Below, piece by piece: positions 1 to 8,450 of a DNA stretch of 47,605 nt. The translations under genes and the position numbers were made by a program. Under the pieces are notes generated by a model that searched no databases, was not told where the DNA came from, and saw nothing but the letters and a program-made list of their open reading frames with translations. Location: NCBI RefSeq assembly GCF_913063425.1, contig NZ_CAJXYK010000047.1, forward strand, positions 1-47,605. Direction: 5' to 3'. Each line of letters opens with the position of its first letter. Positions within the stretch are counted from its first letter, which is position 1. This DNA is from an uncultured Thiohalocapsa sp. (GTDB taxonomy: Bacteria > Pseudomonadota > Gammaproteobacteria > Chromatiales > Chromatiaceae).

Positions 1-11
1 TCCTCGCTGGT

Positions 12-33
12 TGGAACATGGCACCATGTTCCA
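12..33. repeat. Perfect 10-bp inverted repeat with a 2-bp spacer
   Basis: The arms TGGAACATGG (12-21) and CCATGTTCCA (24-33) are perfect reverse complements separated by CA. The element lies just downstream (minus sense) of the transporter remnant at 74-325. It could be an operator, a terminator stem without a T-run, or part of a dispersed repeat. No second copy was noticed in the window, so its role is open. Confidence 0.5.
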
Positions 34-73
34 GCTCCGGCACGGCCCGGGATAGATGTATTTCGCGGGACGC

Positions 74-325
74 TTACTGCGACCGGCCCGTATAGTAGGA
101 GCCCGTGCGCGGCAGGCGCTCCACGCCGTACTCTCTGCACGGTGCCGCGACGTCGGCGGTATCCTCGTCCATGTCGATCCGCAGCACGTCGCCGGCCGCA
201 AGCAGGCTGTCGTCGGTGCGCGGCAACAGGCGCCGGGCGCGGCCGGTGCCGCGCTCGATTTGATGGCGAACATGACGATTGCGGCCGCCAACAGCAGCAG
301 CACGAGCAACAGTTCGGTGGGCCAT
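74..325 (-). pseudogene. Remnant of an SLC13-family transporter (N-terminus joined to a TrkA_C-like tail)
   Basis: A strong Shine-Dalgarno (GGAGGAG) precedes an ATG at 325-323 on the minus strand. One base out of frame with that ATG the DNA reads PTELLLVLLLLAAAIVMFAI, which looks like the first membrane helix of SLC13/DASS-type permeases. In the ATG frame the sequence then reads RRLLPRTDDSLLAAGDVLRI and continues to a stop at 74-76; this resembles the TrkA_C (RCK_C) domain carried by the same permeases. A normal member is around 600 residues, so some 90% of the gene appears deleted and the two ends are joined out of frame. The family match comes from motif recognition only. A short unrelated hypothetical gene of 84 codons in the ATG frame is the alternative. 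Confidence 0.5.
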
Positions 326-453
326 GTGCTCCTCCTGCAAGGCGCAGCGACCAGCTGCGCGCGCTGGGCGGCGCGGGACGCTCGCACCGTCCTATCCGAT
401 GGGCGCGTGCGGCGCTGCCAAGGCCTCGCGGGCGCCACCCTGGGGCGCCGAGC

Positions 454-585
454 CTGGGGGCGCCGAGCTGCGCTCGGCGCAGGCCGCCGCCAGGCGGCCT
501 GTTTGCGGATTGCCGACGTTGAGCAACCCGGGGCGCCCTTGTCTTGCTTCGGGCGGGCTCGCCGAGCAGAGCTCGGCGCCCCCAG
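454..585. repeat. REPIN-like pair of inverted REP hairpins
   Basis: The gene-free stretch 326-628 contains two nearly identical hairpins in opposite orientation. The left one (454-479) is CTGGGGG followed by CGCCGAGC-TGC-GCTCGGCG; the right one (560-585) is CGCCGAGC-AGA-GCTCGGCG followed by CCCCCAG. Each has an 8-bp stem with a 3-nt loop and an outer G-rich head, and the whole is an inverted pair about 80 bp apart, the organisation of a REPIN. A partial third head (TGGGGCGCCGAGC) starts at 441. No RAYT transposase gene is in the window. Apart from this element I see nothing in 326-628. Confidence 0.6.
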
Positions 586-628
586 AGGCTCCCCAATGCC
601 TTGCCCAGGGTCTCCCCCAGGCGCACTG

Positions 629-2230
629 ATGCGCTTCTGGCCCGCGCTCTGCGCGCTGGCCCTGCTGGCGCTGGCCGGCTGCCAGTCGGCCCCGCCCCTG
701 CAACGGGGCGGGGCCGCCGGCCTGGACGATGCCGAGTTGGCGCCGGCGCTGTCCGCGTCCATCCACGCGCTGGCCGACAACCGTAACCGGCCCGGGCCCT
801 GGGCCCGCAGCGAAGCGCAGCATCGGCGGCTGCTCGCGGACAATCTGCCCCGGCTTCTGGACGCCGCTGAGCCGCCGCAGCCGCCGGCAGCGGACACGCC
901 GCCGGACGCCCTGCTCGACCCGGCCGAGCTGGACCGGATCACCCCGGTCCTGCGCACCCGCGCCAAGCCCGCCGGGCTCGCACGCTCCGGCGTGGGCCTG
1001 CCCGTGGTGGCCAGGCTGCCGGCACCGCAGGATCCGAACGCGCCGCGGGCCGGCTATCACCTGCCGGCGACCCTGGTCGCCCAGCCGGCGCGCCCAGCCC
1101 CCGGCGACCTGGGCCGCAACGACCCCGGCGGGCTTGCGCCGGCGCAGACCGCGCCTTTGCCTGGGGTCACGGCAAAGCCGCCGACCGACCCCTGCTGCCG
1201 CGCCGCACTGGTCGACCCGGATGCGGTGCAGACGCTCGGCACGGCGTCCGCCACCCTGCCCGTCGCCATGGATCTTGACGCACCGCTACGGGCGACCCGG
1301 GCCACCGGCGTCCGGCCGACGGCGGCCATCGCCAACCTCATGCGACCGGGGCGCTTCACCGGCGAGCCGCGCATCGTCTTTCTCCAGCCCTTCGACGCGG
1401 ACAAGATGCCGGTGGTGCTGGTGCATGGACTCCTGTCCACCCCCGGCATCTGGGAGCCCCTGGTGACCCGGCTGCTGGCGGACCCCCGCCTGCGCGACTG
1501 CTGCCAGCTTTGGTTCTTCTACTATCCCACCGGACAGCCGGTGCCGCTGTCGGCGCTGCAGCTGCGCGATGCGCTGGACGATGCCGCCCACGAGACCGGA
1601 CTGAATCGCAGGATGCTGCTCATTGGCCACAGCATGGGCGGCATCCTGTCGCGGGTACAGGTATCGCGGCTCGGCCCGGCGCAGGCGCAGCAGATCCTGC
1701 CCGGCGTTGCCGACCTGTCGGACTACAACCGGGTGCGGCGGGCGTTGATTTTCGAGCCGCGCACGGACGTATCCAGAGTGGTCTTCCTGTTCGTGCCCCA
1801 CCGCGGCAGCCAACTCGCCGCCAACGGCTTCGGCGCCCTGGCCATCCGCCTGATCCGGCTGCCGGACACCTTGCTGAACGAGACCGAGCACGCACTGAAT
1901 CAGCTCGCGGGCGCGGAGTCGCGGCGCCTGCCGACGAGTATCCACGGCCTCTCGCCGCGCTCGCCCTTCCTGCGCACCCTGAGCACCACGACGCCGACGG
2001 TGCCGGTGCACTCCATCATCGGCAACCGCGGTCGCGGCGACGGCACCCGCGGCTCCGATGGCGTGGTGCCGGTGCGCAGCGCCCGGCTGCCGGTTGCCGA
2101 GTCCGAGCTGATCGTGCCCACCGGCCACGGCGGTTTCCATCACCCCGACGCGGTGGCGGAGATCAAGCGCATCATCCTGTTGGAGGACGCACGGCAGCGG
2201 GCCGAGGACGCCGGGCCGCCCCAGGGCTGA
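629..2230 (+). CDS. Lipoprotein alpha/beta hydrolase (putative lipase/esterase)
   Basis: A 533-residue serine hydrolase predicted to be anchored in the envelope. The ATG at 629 starts a lipoprotein signal, MRFWPALCALALLALAGC, with a lipobox (LAGC); the frame is open back to 56, but that extension crosses the REP hairpins and has no protein-like character. After a Pro-rich linker of about 200 residues the hydrolase core begins near residue 245: an oxyanion-type VVLVHGLLS segment, the nucleophile elbow GHSMGG (Ser near residue 334), a candidate Asp in SDGVVPV and His in GHGGFHH. This matches the catalytic triad order of alpha/beta hydrolases. The substrate cannot be told from sequence. The next upstream element is a transporter remnant, so no operon partner suggests a pathway. 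Confidence 0.85.
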   Translation: MRFWPALCALALLALAGCQSAPPLQRGGAAGLDDAELAPALSASIHALADNRNRPGPWARSEAQHRRLLADNLPRLLDAAEPPQPPAADTPPDALLDPAELDRITPVLRTRAKPAGLARSGVGLPVVARLPAPQDPNAPRAGYHLPATLVAQPARPAPGDLGRNDPGGLAPAQTAPLPGVTAKPPTDPCCRAALVDPDAVQTLGTASATLPVAMDLDAPLRATRATGVRPTAAIANLMRPGRFTGEPRIVFLQPFDADKMPVVLVHGLLSTPGIWEPLVTRLLADPRLRDCCQLWFFYYPTGQPVPLSALQLRDALDDAAHETGLNRRMLLIGHSMGGILSRVQVSRLGPAQAQQILPGVADLSDYNRVRRALIFEPRTDVSRVVFLFVPHRGSQLAANGFGALAIRLIRLPDTLLNETEHALNQLAGAESRRLPTSIHGLSPRSPFLRTLSTTTPTVPVHSIIGNRGRGDGTRGSDGVVPVRSARLPVAESELIVPTGHGGFHHPDAVAEIKRIILLEDARQRAEDAGPPQG

Positions 2231-2251
2231 ATGACAGGGCCGCCGGCCGCA

Positions 2252-2544
2252 TCACCGCCCGCGGGTCAGGACGAAGCAGCGGCGCTGATCCGGCGTCTCC
2301 ACGAAATGCAGGCGGCGGCTCCGGGGCAGCCCGGTCTCGGTCAGGCGCAAAAACAGGTCGTCGAAAAATTCCGGGGTTTCGAGGCCGAAGTTGTGGAAGT
2401 TCCGGGGGCGATTGACGGGGGTGACATCCACCTGAGCCAGTCGCTCGGATTCAGTACCATACCGCGCCCCAGACTCGGCTCCACGGCGATGTCGAAGCTG
2501 CCGAGCGTGATGATGATCCGCAGTCGTTTTCTCGCCTCCAGCAC
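2252..2544 (-). pseudogene. Frameshifted gene remnant of unknown family
   Basis: Two minus-strand frames read like one protein once a single-base shift is allowed near 2430. The first (from the GTG at 2544) contains RLRIIITLGSFDIAVEPSLG and NPSDWLR. The second contains VDVTPVNRPRNFHNFGLE, TPEFFDDLFLRLTE and ends FVETPDQRRCFVLTRGR before a stop at 2254-2252. The composition is protein-like, and the plus-strand frame over the same bases is poor. I do not recognise the family; the shape is that of the C-terminal part of a roughly 100-residue or longer enzyme. The upstream end runs into the start of the channel gene, so the 5' part is probably lost. A sequencing error is an alternative explanation of the shift. 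Confidence 0.4.
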
Positions 2545-2592
2545 CGGTCCGCTCCGGTGAAAATCCCATCATACCCAGAGGACACCAGCACA

Positions 2593-5319
2593 GTGACAGA
2601 TTCGAGCGCCGCGCCGCGCCCAGACAGCATGTTGTTTCGCAGTGCGGCTGCGATGGCCCTGGGCCTGGCACTGCTCTTCGGGCTCAGCGCAGGCGCGGCC
2701 GAGGACGCCGGCTCCGCGACCGGCGAGTCAGCGGCCGAGGATGCCGACGCGGCGGCGGCAGCCACCGGCGATGCGGAGAATGCGGGCACGGCGACAGCGG
2801 CCCTCCCCTTCGACCCGGCACTCGTGGGGCTTCCCGGGCTGCCGGCGACCCTGGACAAGCCGGAGGACTTCGAGCGCGCCCTGACACTGATCGACGCGCG
2901 CCTGGAGGCCTTGCGCGCGCCACCCGAGCAACCGCCGACGGACGAGCGTCCGTCAGAGCAACCGCCCGCCCCCTCCGAAGCGATGGCTGATCAGGACGTG
3001 GGCATCGAGAGTGAGCTGTCCGAGGACGCAGCGACCGGCGCCCGGGACACCGCCGAAACGCAGACAACCGACCCGCGCATCGCCCTGCTCGAAACGCTGC
3101 GCTTCACCATCGAGCGCCGCGCCGCCCTCGTAGAGCAGGCGGCAACGGCGCGCGCCTCCCAAGCATCCGAGCAGGCGAGGCTTGCGCAGATCCAAGACGA
3201 AGGCATCGATCGCGAGGCCCCCATCGCCATCACCGTGCTTGACGCGCTCCGGGCAGAGCTGGCCCTGGCAGGGGCCAAGGAGGGGCACGCGGAGCGCCGC
3301 ATCGGGTCAGCGCGCGCACAGCTGGAAACCACCGAGCGGGCACTGCGCCAGGCGCAGCGGGTGCGCCGCGACGGCAGAGATGCCCTCGCCGGGGCCGACA
3401 CGGCAGACCGGGCGCGCCTGACACTCGCGCTGGAGGTGGCACGTCTGGAGACCCTGCTCGCGCTGCAGGATCACGCCGCCGCCGAGGCCCAGCTCGCGGC
3501 GGCGCGCGCCGAGGCCACGCTGGCCGAGACCGAGCAGAAGCGCCTGGCGGCCGAGCTGGCACTGCTGGGCGAGCGGGCCGTGCTCACCGAGGATCAGCTC
3601 GCCGCGCGGCTTGACACGCTCGGCGAGCGGGCGGAGGCCCTTTCCGCCGAGATCGACTCCCTGCGCCGCCGCGGCCACACCGCGGAATCCCGGCTGTACC
3701 GCATCCGCCGGCGCCTGGAGCAGGCGCAGACCGACGCCGAGCGCAGCGTCCTGAGCGAGCGGGCGGCGGCGCTCGAGGCGCAGGCCGAGGCCGCCCGCGT
3801 CGCAGTGGATTATCTCCAGCGCGCGGTGCTGAATCTGCGCGAGATGCGCACGCTCTGGGAGCGCAGACATAGGCTGCTGACAGATCCGGACCGCGCCGAG
3901 GTCAGCGCCTGGCTCGGGGCGAATCGCAACACCATCCTGGAGAGCAGGGACAGCATCAGCGTGCTGGAGACGGAGCTCAACAACATCCGCACGGCCTATC
4001 TGTCCCTGTCGAGCCGGCTCGCCGACAGCACGCTGAAGCCCGCGGTGGAGAACGCCCTGCGCCAGCGCCGGGAGGCGGCCGCCGAGGTGGAGCGCGCGGC
4101 GCGGCGGCTGCTGGAGACCCAGAACGAGCTGGCGTCACTGGCGCGGCGGGTGCAGGAGCAGCTGGAGCCGCTGGTGCGCGAGCGCACGCTCGCGATGCGC
4201 TGGCAGCAGGCCCAGGACCAGCTCCGTGATTGGTGGCAGGCGGATCTGCTGGTGGTGGACGACCAGGCCATCCGCGTGCGCGATGCCGTCATCGCGCTCA
4301 TCGTCTTCTGCGTCGTCGTCGCCGGCACCTGGGTCGTCAAGCTGGCGCTGCGCCGCGCCCTCGCGCGCCGGATGCCCAGGCTGCAGGAGGAACAGCAGGG
4401 CGGGCTGCGGCTGCTGCTGTCCACCCTCAGCCGCCACACCAGCCAGATCTTCGTGCTCATCGTCGCCTTCTATGTCGCCATGGCCGTCTCCGGCCTCGCC
4501 GGCGGCAAGCTCCAGAGCTGGCTGTGGACCCTGGTGGTGGTGGCGCTGTATCTGCAGATCGGCCTGTGGGTGAACGCCGCCGTGGTGGACTACTTCCAGC
4601 GCCGGCGCAGCCGCCTGGAGCAGCGCGACCCATCGGCGGCCACCGGCTACGGCCTGCTGCTGTTCTTCCTGCGCGTGGGCATCTGGATCGTCGTCGGCGT
4701 CTCTGCGCTTGCCTACTTCAAGTACCCCATTGCGGGCCTCATCGGTGCCCTCGGCGTCGGCGGCATCGCAGTGGGTCTGGCGGTGCAGAACATCCTGGGC
4801 GACATCTTCAGCTCCATGGCCATCGTGCTGGACAAGCCGGTGCGGGTGGGCGATTTCATCATGTCCGGAGAGACGCTCGGCGTCGTCGAGCACATCGGGG
4901 TCAAAACCACGCGCATCCGCAGCCTGTCCGGCGAGCAGGTGGTGCTCTCCAACACGGACCTGCTTTCAAGCCGCGTGCACAACTTCAAGCGCTTCGAAGA
5001 GCGGCGCGTGGTGTTCGAGGTCCGCGTGGTCTACCGGACGCCGCGCAGCGATCTGGAGCGGATACCCGAGATGCTCAGGGCGGCGGTGGAGGACGTTGCC
5101 CAGGTCCGCTTCGATCGCGCCCATTTCACGGAATTCGGCAGCTATTCTTTGAATTTCGAGGTGGTCTACTACGTGCTGAGCCCGGATTTCCTGCTCTACC
5201 GGGACATTCAGCAGGCCATCAACCTCGGCATCCACCGCCGCTTCGAGGAGGCCGGCATCGCCTTCGCCTACCCGACGCAGGTGCTGATCGTGCACAACAG
5301 CCAGGCCGCCGCGGCGTAG
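2593..5319 (+). CDS. Large MscS-family mechanosensitive channel with coiled-coil periplasmic region
   Basis: About 908 residues. The C-terminal quarter (roughly residues 705-880) is an MscS domain: the pore helix and beta domain contain GALGVGGIAVGLAVQNILGD, then VLDKPVRVGDFI and the typical NFKRFEERR segment. Upstream are several membrane helices, for example around IALIVFCVVVAGTWVVKLAL and IFVLIVAFYVAMAVSGLAG. Most of the N-terminal half is a long Ala/Glu/Arg-rich coiled coil, as in MscK/KefA and MscM-type channels, probably periplasmic after the signal MLFRSAAAMALGLALLFG. I prefer GTG 2593, which follows AGAGGA at about 2577; GTG 2557 and ATG 2629 are alternatives. The expected role is release of solutes on hypo-osmotic shock. 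It appears monocistronic. Confidence 0.88.
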   Translation: MTDSSAAPRPDSMLFRSAAAMALGLALLFGLSAGAAEDAGSATGESAAEDADAAAAATGDAENAGTATAALPFDPALVGLPGLPATLDKPEDFERALTLIDARLEALRAPPEQPPTDERPSEQPPAPSEAMADQDVGIESELSEDAATGARDTAETQTTDPRIALLETLRFTIERRAALVEQAATARASQASEQARLAQIQDEGIDREAPIAITVLDALRAELALAGAKEGHAERRIGSARAQLETTERALRQAQRVRRDGRDALAGADTADRARLTLALEVARLETLLALQDHAAAEAQLAAARAEATLAETEQKRLAAELALLGERAVLTEDQLAARLDTLGERAEALSAEIDSLRRRGHTAESRLYRIRRRLEQAQTDAERSVLSERAAALEAQAEAARVAVDYLQRAVLNLREMRTLWERRHRLLTDPDRAEVSAWLGANRNTILESRDSISVLETELNNIRTAYLSLSSRLADSTLKPAVENALRQRREAAAEVERAARRLLETQNELASLARRVQEQLEPLVRERTLAMRWQQAQDQLRDWWQADLLVVDDQAIRVRDAVIALIVFCVVVAGTWVVKLALRRALARRMPRLQEEQQGGLRLLLSTLSRHTSQIFVLIVAFYVAMAVSGLAGGKLQSWLWTLVVVALYLQIGLWVNAAVVDYFQRRRSRLEQRDPSAATGYGLLLFFLRVGIWIVVGVSALAYFKYPIAGLIGALGVGGIAVGLAVQNILGDIFSSMAIVLDKPVRVGDFIMSGETLGVVEHIGVKTTRIRSLSGEQVVLSNTDLLSSRVHNFKRFEERRVVFEVRVVYRTPRSDLERIPEMLRAAVEDVAQVRFDRAHFTEFGSYSLNFEVVYYVLSPDFLLYRDIQQAINLGIHRRFEEAGIAFAYPTQVLIVHNSQAAAA

Positions 5320-5594
5320 CCCGGCAGGGCAACGCCAGCCAGCACTGCGCGTCCGGGGTATGCCTGGCGACAGCCGCGCCGAGCCGGCGAGCGCCGGAGG
5401 GCTGCGAATATGCGTTGCGTCCATGCATCGATCCTCGGTAGAGTTCAGGGGAAAACCGGGGGGATGGCTCATGCGGTCGCCGGGGCGCAAAGCCTGTCCC
5501 GCTGAAGAGTATGAGGTCGCGACCGCTTTGCTCGACAGCCGCGGGACGGAGTCTGATTCGCAGCCGCAGTCGCGATTGACAAGGAGTTGCAGCA

Positions 5595-7619
5595 ATGACC
5601 AAGCCGCTCGTCGCCATGGTGCTCGTCGCGCTGCTTGCCGCTCATGCCGCGGTAAGCTTCGGTGAAAATCGGGCACCGCTGCTCCAGGACGGCAAAGACA
5701 CCCTGTACCGACGGGTGCTGACCCGCCCGGGTGCTGTGCTGGTGGTGGAGCCAGGCGGCACCGGTGGGACGCCGGTGGACGCATTCACACGCTGGTACGT
5801 GTACGGTGAGCAGGACCGGGCCGGCACGCGATGGCTTGAGGTCGGCGCCGATACCGAGGGCGCCCGGCTCGCCGGCTGGGTGAAGGCCGACAAGACCGTC
5901 GCATGGCGGCAGCAGCTGGTCGTGGCTTTCACCAATCCCGCCGCGCGCGAGCGCGCACTCTTCTTCGACGACTGGGACAGCCTCGCCGCGATGATGGCGC
6001 TGGAAGCCCCCGCGTCCGAGCTCAGGCCGCTCACCCGACGCCTCGTGGACGGCGGCACGGACCCACGCGTAGTCGCGATCGAGCCGAACCGACACATCGA
6101 CATCAACGACCGCTTCTACCTGCTGCCGATTCTCGCTTTCCAAGAGTATTTCTCCGACTCAGGACATCTGCTCCGCGGCCTGAAGGTCGCATCGGTCACC
6201 AAGGTAGCGTCGGTCACCCCGCAGGGGCACCGGCAGACGCCGCCGCGACAGCCACGGAGCAAGGGCCTGTCCGCGGCTGACGCCAAAGGCAAGGTACGCA
6301 AGCTCGCGCCGTTTCGCGCAGCGGTGGTCTTCGTCATCGATTCCACCATCTCCATGCAGCGGTACATCGACGAGGCCCGGGAAGCGGTCGAGGAGGTGTA
6401 CCGGAAGGTCCAGGACTCGGGTCCAGCAGATCGGGTGACGTTCGGGCTGGTCGCCTTTCGCGCCCCCAGCGACGACCCGGCGCGCAGCAGCAGGCTGGAG
6501 TACGTGGCGCGGATGTTTGTCGATCCTGCTCGTGTGCGCAGCCCGGCGGATTTCCTGGCGGCGGCCGCAGCCGTGCGCGAAGCGCAGACCACCACCGACC
6601 ACTTCGATGAGGATGCCTTTGCCGGCGTGCAGCTGGCGCTGGACGAGATTCCATGGTACCAGTTTGACGCCCGCTTTCTGGTGCTGGTCACCGATGCCGG
6701 TGCGCTCGAAGGCGATGCGTCGACCACCGGCCTGCGCGCCGCAGAAGTCCGCTCCGCAGCAGCCGCAAAGGATGTCGCCCTGGTTGTGCTGCACCTCAAA
6801 ACGCCCCAGGGCAGGGGTAATCATGCCCGGGCGGAGACACAATACCGTACCCTGGCCGACAATCCGGCGATCCAGGACTCCCTGTATATTCCGGTCAAGA
6901 CGGGCTCCGTTGGCCGCTACCGCCAGGCCGTCGCGGCACTGGCCGGGACCGTGACGGAACTGATTGAGCGCGCGGCGAGCGGCGCGCCCCCGCCGGCACG
7001 CTCAGCGCGCGCAGGCGACACGACACCCGCGGCGGACGACGAGGCGGCTCGAGTACGCGACCTCGTCGATCGGCTCGGCCACGCCATGCAGCTCGCCTAC
7101 CTCGGACGCCGGGAGCGTACCGCCGCACCGGAGGTCTTCGAGGCTTGGATCAGCGACCGCGACCTGGCTCAGCCGACGGTGCGCACGGTCGAGGCCAGGG
7201 TGCTGCTCACCAAGAACCAGCTGAGCACACTGCACGAGATCCTCAAGCGGGTCCTGGACACGGCCAACGCCGGACTGCTGGAGCCGGACGCCTTCTTCGA
7301 TAACCTGCGCTCGCTCGCCGCTCAGTACACGCGCGACCCGCGCCTGGCTGACAGGGCCGATGCCCGCTCGCTGGCAGATCTTGGTCTGCTCGCCGAGTAT
7401 CTGGAGGGGCTGCCGTATGAGAGCGAGGTCATGCGGGTGGATCTGGACACTTGGTCCCGCTGGGGCGTACAGAAGCAGCAGGACTTCATCGCACGGATCA
7501 AGTCAAAACTGCGCCTGTACGAAATCTACAACGCCGATGCCGACCGCTGGGTGAGTTTGGCGCCGGACAGTCCTCCAGGGACGCAGGTTTACCCGGTGCC
7601 TCTGCTCGACCTCCCGTGA
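5595..7619 (+). CDS. Periplasmic VWA protein resembling the C-terminal part of PpkA, without kinase
   Basis: A 674-residue exported protein. An AGGAG site precedes ATG 5595, and the first 25 residues (KPLVAMVLVALLAAHAA) form a signal peptide. Residues about 30-110 look like an SH3-type fold (RWYVYGEQDRAG, WLEVGAD, GWVKAD). A von Willebrand A domain follows with a MIDAS motif DSTIS near residue 248 and an Asp in LVTDAG; it may bind a metal ion. The following genes are tagT-, tagS- and tagR-like. In Pseudomonas aeruginosa tagQRST sits next to ppkA, whose periplasmic part carries a VWA domain. Here the protein starts directly with a signal peptide and has no Ser/Thr kinase. I infer a sensor subunit of the same envelope complex. 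Stop and next start are 9 bp apart, indicating an operon. Confidence 0.75.
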   Translation: MTKPLVAMVLVALLAAHAAVSFGENRAPLLQDGKDTLYRRVLTRPGAVLVVEPGGTGGTPVDAFTRWYVYGEQDRAGTRWLEVGADTEGARLAGWVKADKTVAWRQQLVVAFTNPAARERALFFDDWDSLAAMMALEAPASELRPLTRRLVDGGTDPRVVAIEPNRHIDINDRFYLLPILAFQEYFSDSGHLLRGLKVASVTKVASVTPQGHRQTPPRQPRSKGLSAADAKGKVRKLAPFRAAVVFVIDSTISMQRYIDEAREAVEEVYRKVQDSGPADRVTFGLVAFRAPSDDPARSSRLEYVARMFVDPARVRSPADFLAAAAAVREAQTTTDHFDEDAFAGVQLALDEIPWYQFDARFLVLVTDAGALEGDASTTGLRAAEVRSAAAAKDVALVVLHLKTPQGRGNHARAETQYRTLADNPAIQDSLYIPVKTGSVGRYRQAVAALAGTVTELIERAASGAPPPARSARAGDTTPAADDEAARVRDLVDRLGHAMQLAYLGRRERTAAPEVFEAWISDRDLAQPTVRTVEARVLLTKNQLSTLHEILKRVLDTANAGLLEPDAFFDNLRSLAAQYTRDPRLADRADARSLADLGLLAEYLEGLPYESEVMRVDLDTWSRWGVQKQQDFIARIKSKLRLYEIYNADADRWVSLAPDSPPGTQVYPVPLLDLP

Positions 7620-7628
7620 CACAGTCGG

Positions 7629-8450
7629 ATGTCTGGCATGATGGAGTGCTCAGCCGGCCTTGCCGAAATGGCCACCACAAGAGGCGGCCTATCTCCACGG
7701 CGCCGACCGGCGCCTGGACGGAGGCTCCTGGATATCCAGGACCTGCATTGTCGGCGCGGCGACGGCGTACGCGCCTACCACGTGGCGCTGCCGGATCTGC
7801 GCTTGGCCACCGGCGAAGTCATTGCGCTCACCGGCGCCAGCGGCAGCGGCAAGAGCACGCTGCTTGAGGTGCTCGGGCTGGCGGCACCGCCAGCACGCGC
7901 GGGACGCTTCCTCTGGTACGGGGGCGAAGGCGCGCTGGATCTCGTCGCGCTCTGGCAGCGCGGGACGGAGCGCCGCCTGGCGGGCTTGCGTGCGGCGCGC
8001 ATCGGCTTCGTCATGCAGACGGGCGGATTGCTGCCTTTCCTGACCGTCCGCGAGAATCTGCTCATCAACCGACGGCTGTTAGGGATGCCGGAGGAAGACG
8101 ACCACGTGGCACTGATTGTGGACAGCCTGGAGCTGGGCGACCTGCTCGGCGCGCTGCCGGCCGCCTTATCGGTGGGACAGCAGCAGCGCGCATCCATCGG
8201 TCGGGCACTGGCTCACCAGCCGGCGCTGCTGCTGGCCGATGAGCCCACGTCGGCCCTGGATCCACGCCTGGCGGACCGGGTGTTGTCTCTGCTGCTCGAT
8301 CTCGCCCGCCGCAGCGGAACCGCTGTCGTGCTGGCGACGCACGAGCAAGGGCGCGTACGCAGCCTGGCGTTGCGCCGATTCGCGGCAGAGCTGGAGCCGG
8401 CCGCCGATGACGCCCCTCCCGCCGCGCGCTTCGTGGAGCCGGCAGCATGA
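7629..8450 (+). CDS. tagT: ABC transporter ATP-binding protein, TagT-like
   Basis: A 273-residue ATPase of the LolD/MacB-like class. Visible motifs in order: Walker A GASGSGKST, Q-loop region VMQTGGLLPFLTVRENL, signature LSVGQQQR, Walker B LLLADEPTSALD and switch His in ATHEQ. It overlaps the permease gene by 4 bp (ATGA) and should form one complex with it. The assignment to TagT rests on context: a VWA/PpkA-like gene before it and FtsX-like and FGE-fold genes after it, the same set as the T6SS threonine-phosphorylation pathway of Pseudomonas. Another FtsX/MacB-type ABC function is possible. The first about 35 residues are Arg/Pro-rich and may not all be translated; ATG 7641 is an alternative start. 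Confidence 0.75.
   Translation: MSGMMECSAGLAEMATTRGGLSPRRRPAPGRRLLDIQDLHCRRGDGVRAYHVALPDLRLATGEVIALTGASGSGKSTLLEVLGLAAPPARAGRFLWYGGEGALDLVALWQRGTERRLAGLRAARIGFVMQTGGLLPFLTVRENLLINRRLLGMPEEDDHVALIVDSLELGDLLGALPAALSVGQQQRASIGRALAHQPALLLADEPTSALDPRLADRVLSLLLDLARRSGTAVVLATHEQGRVRSLALRRFAAELEPAADDAPPAARFVEPAA

Noticed and set aside
56-628. N-terminal extension of the hydrolase frame
   Set aside because: It crosses the REPIN hairpins and the transporter remnant and lacks protein-like character; a clear lipoprotein signal begins at 629.
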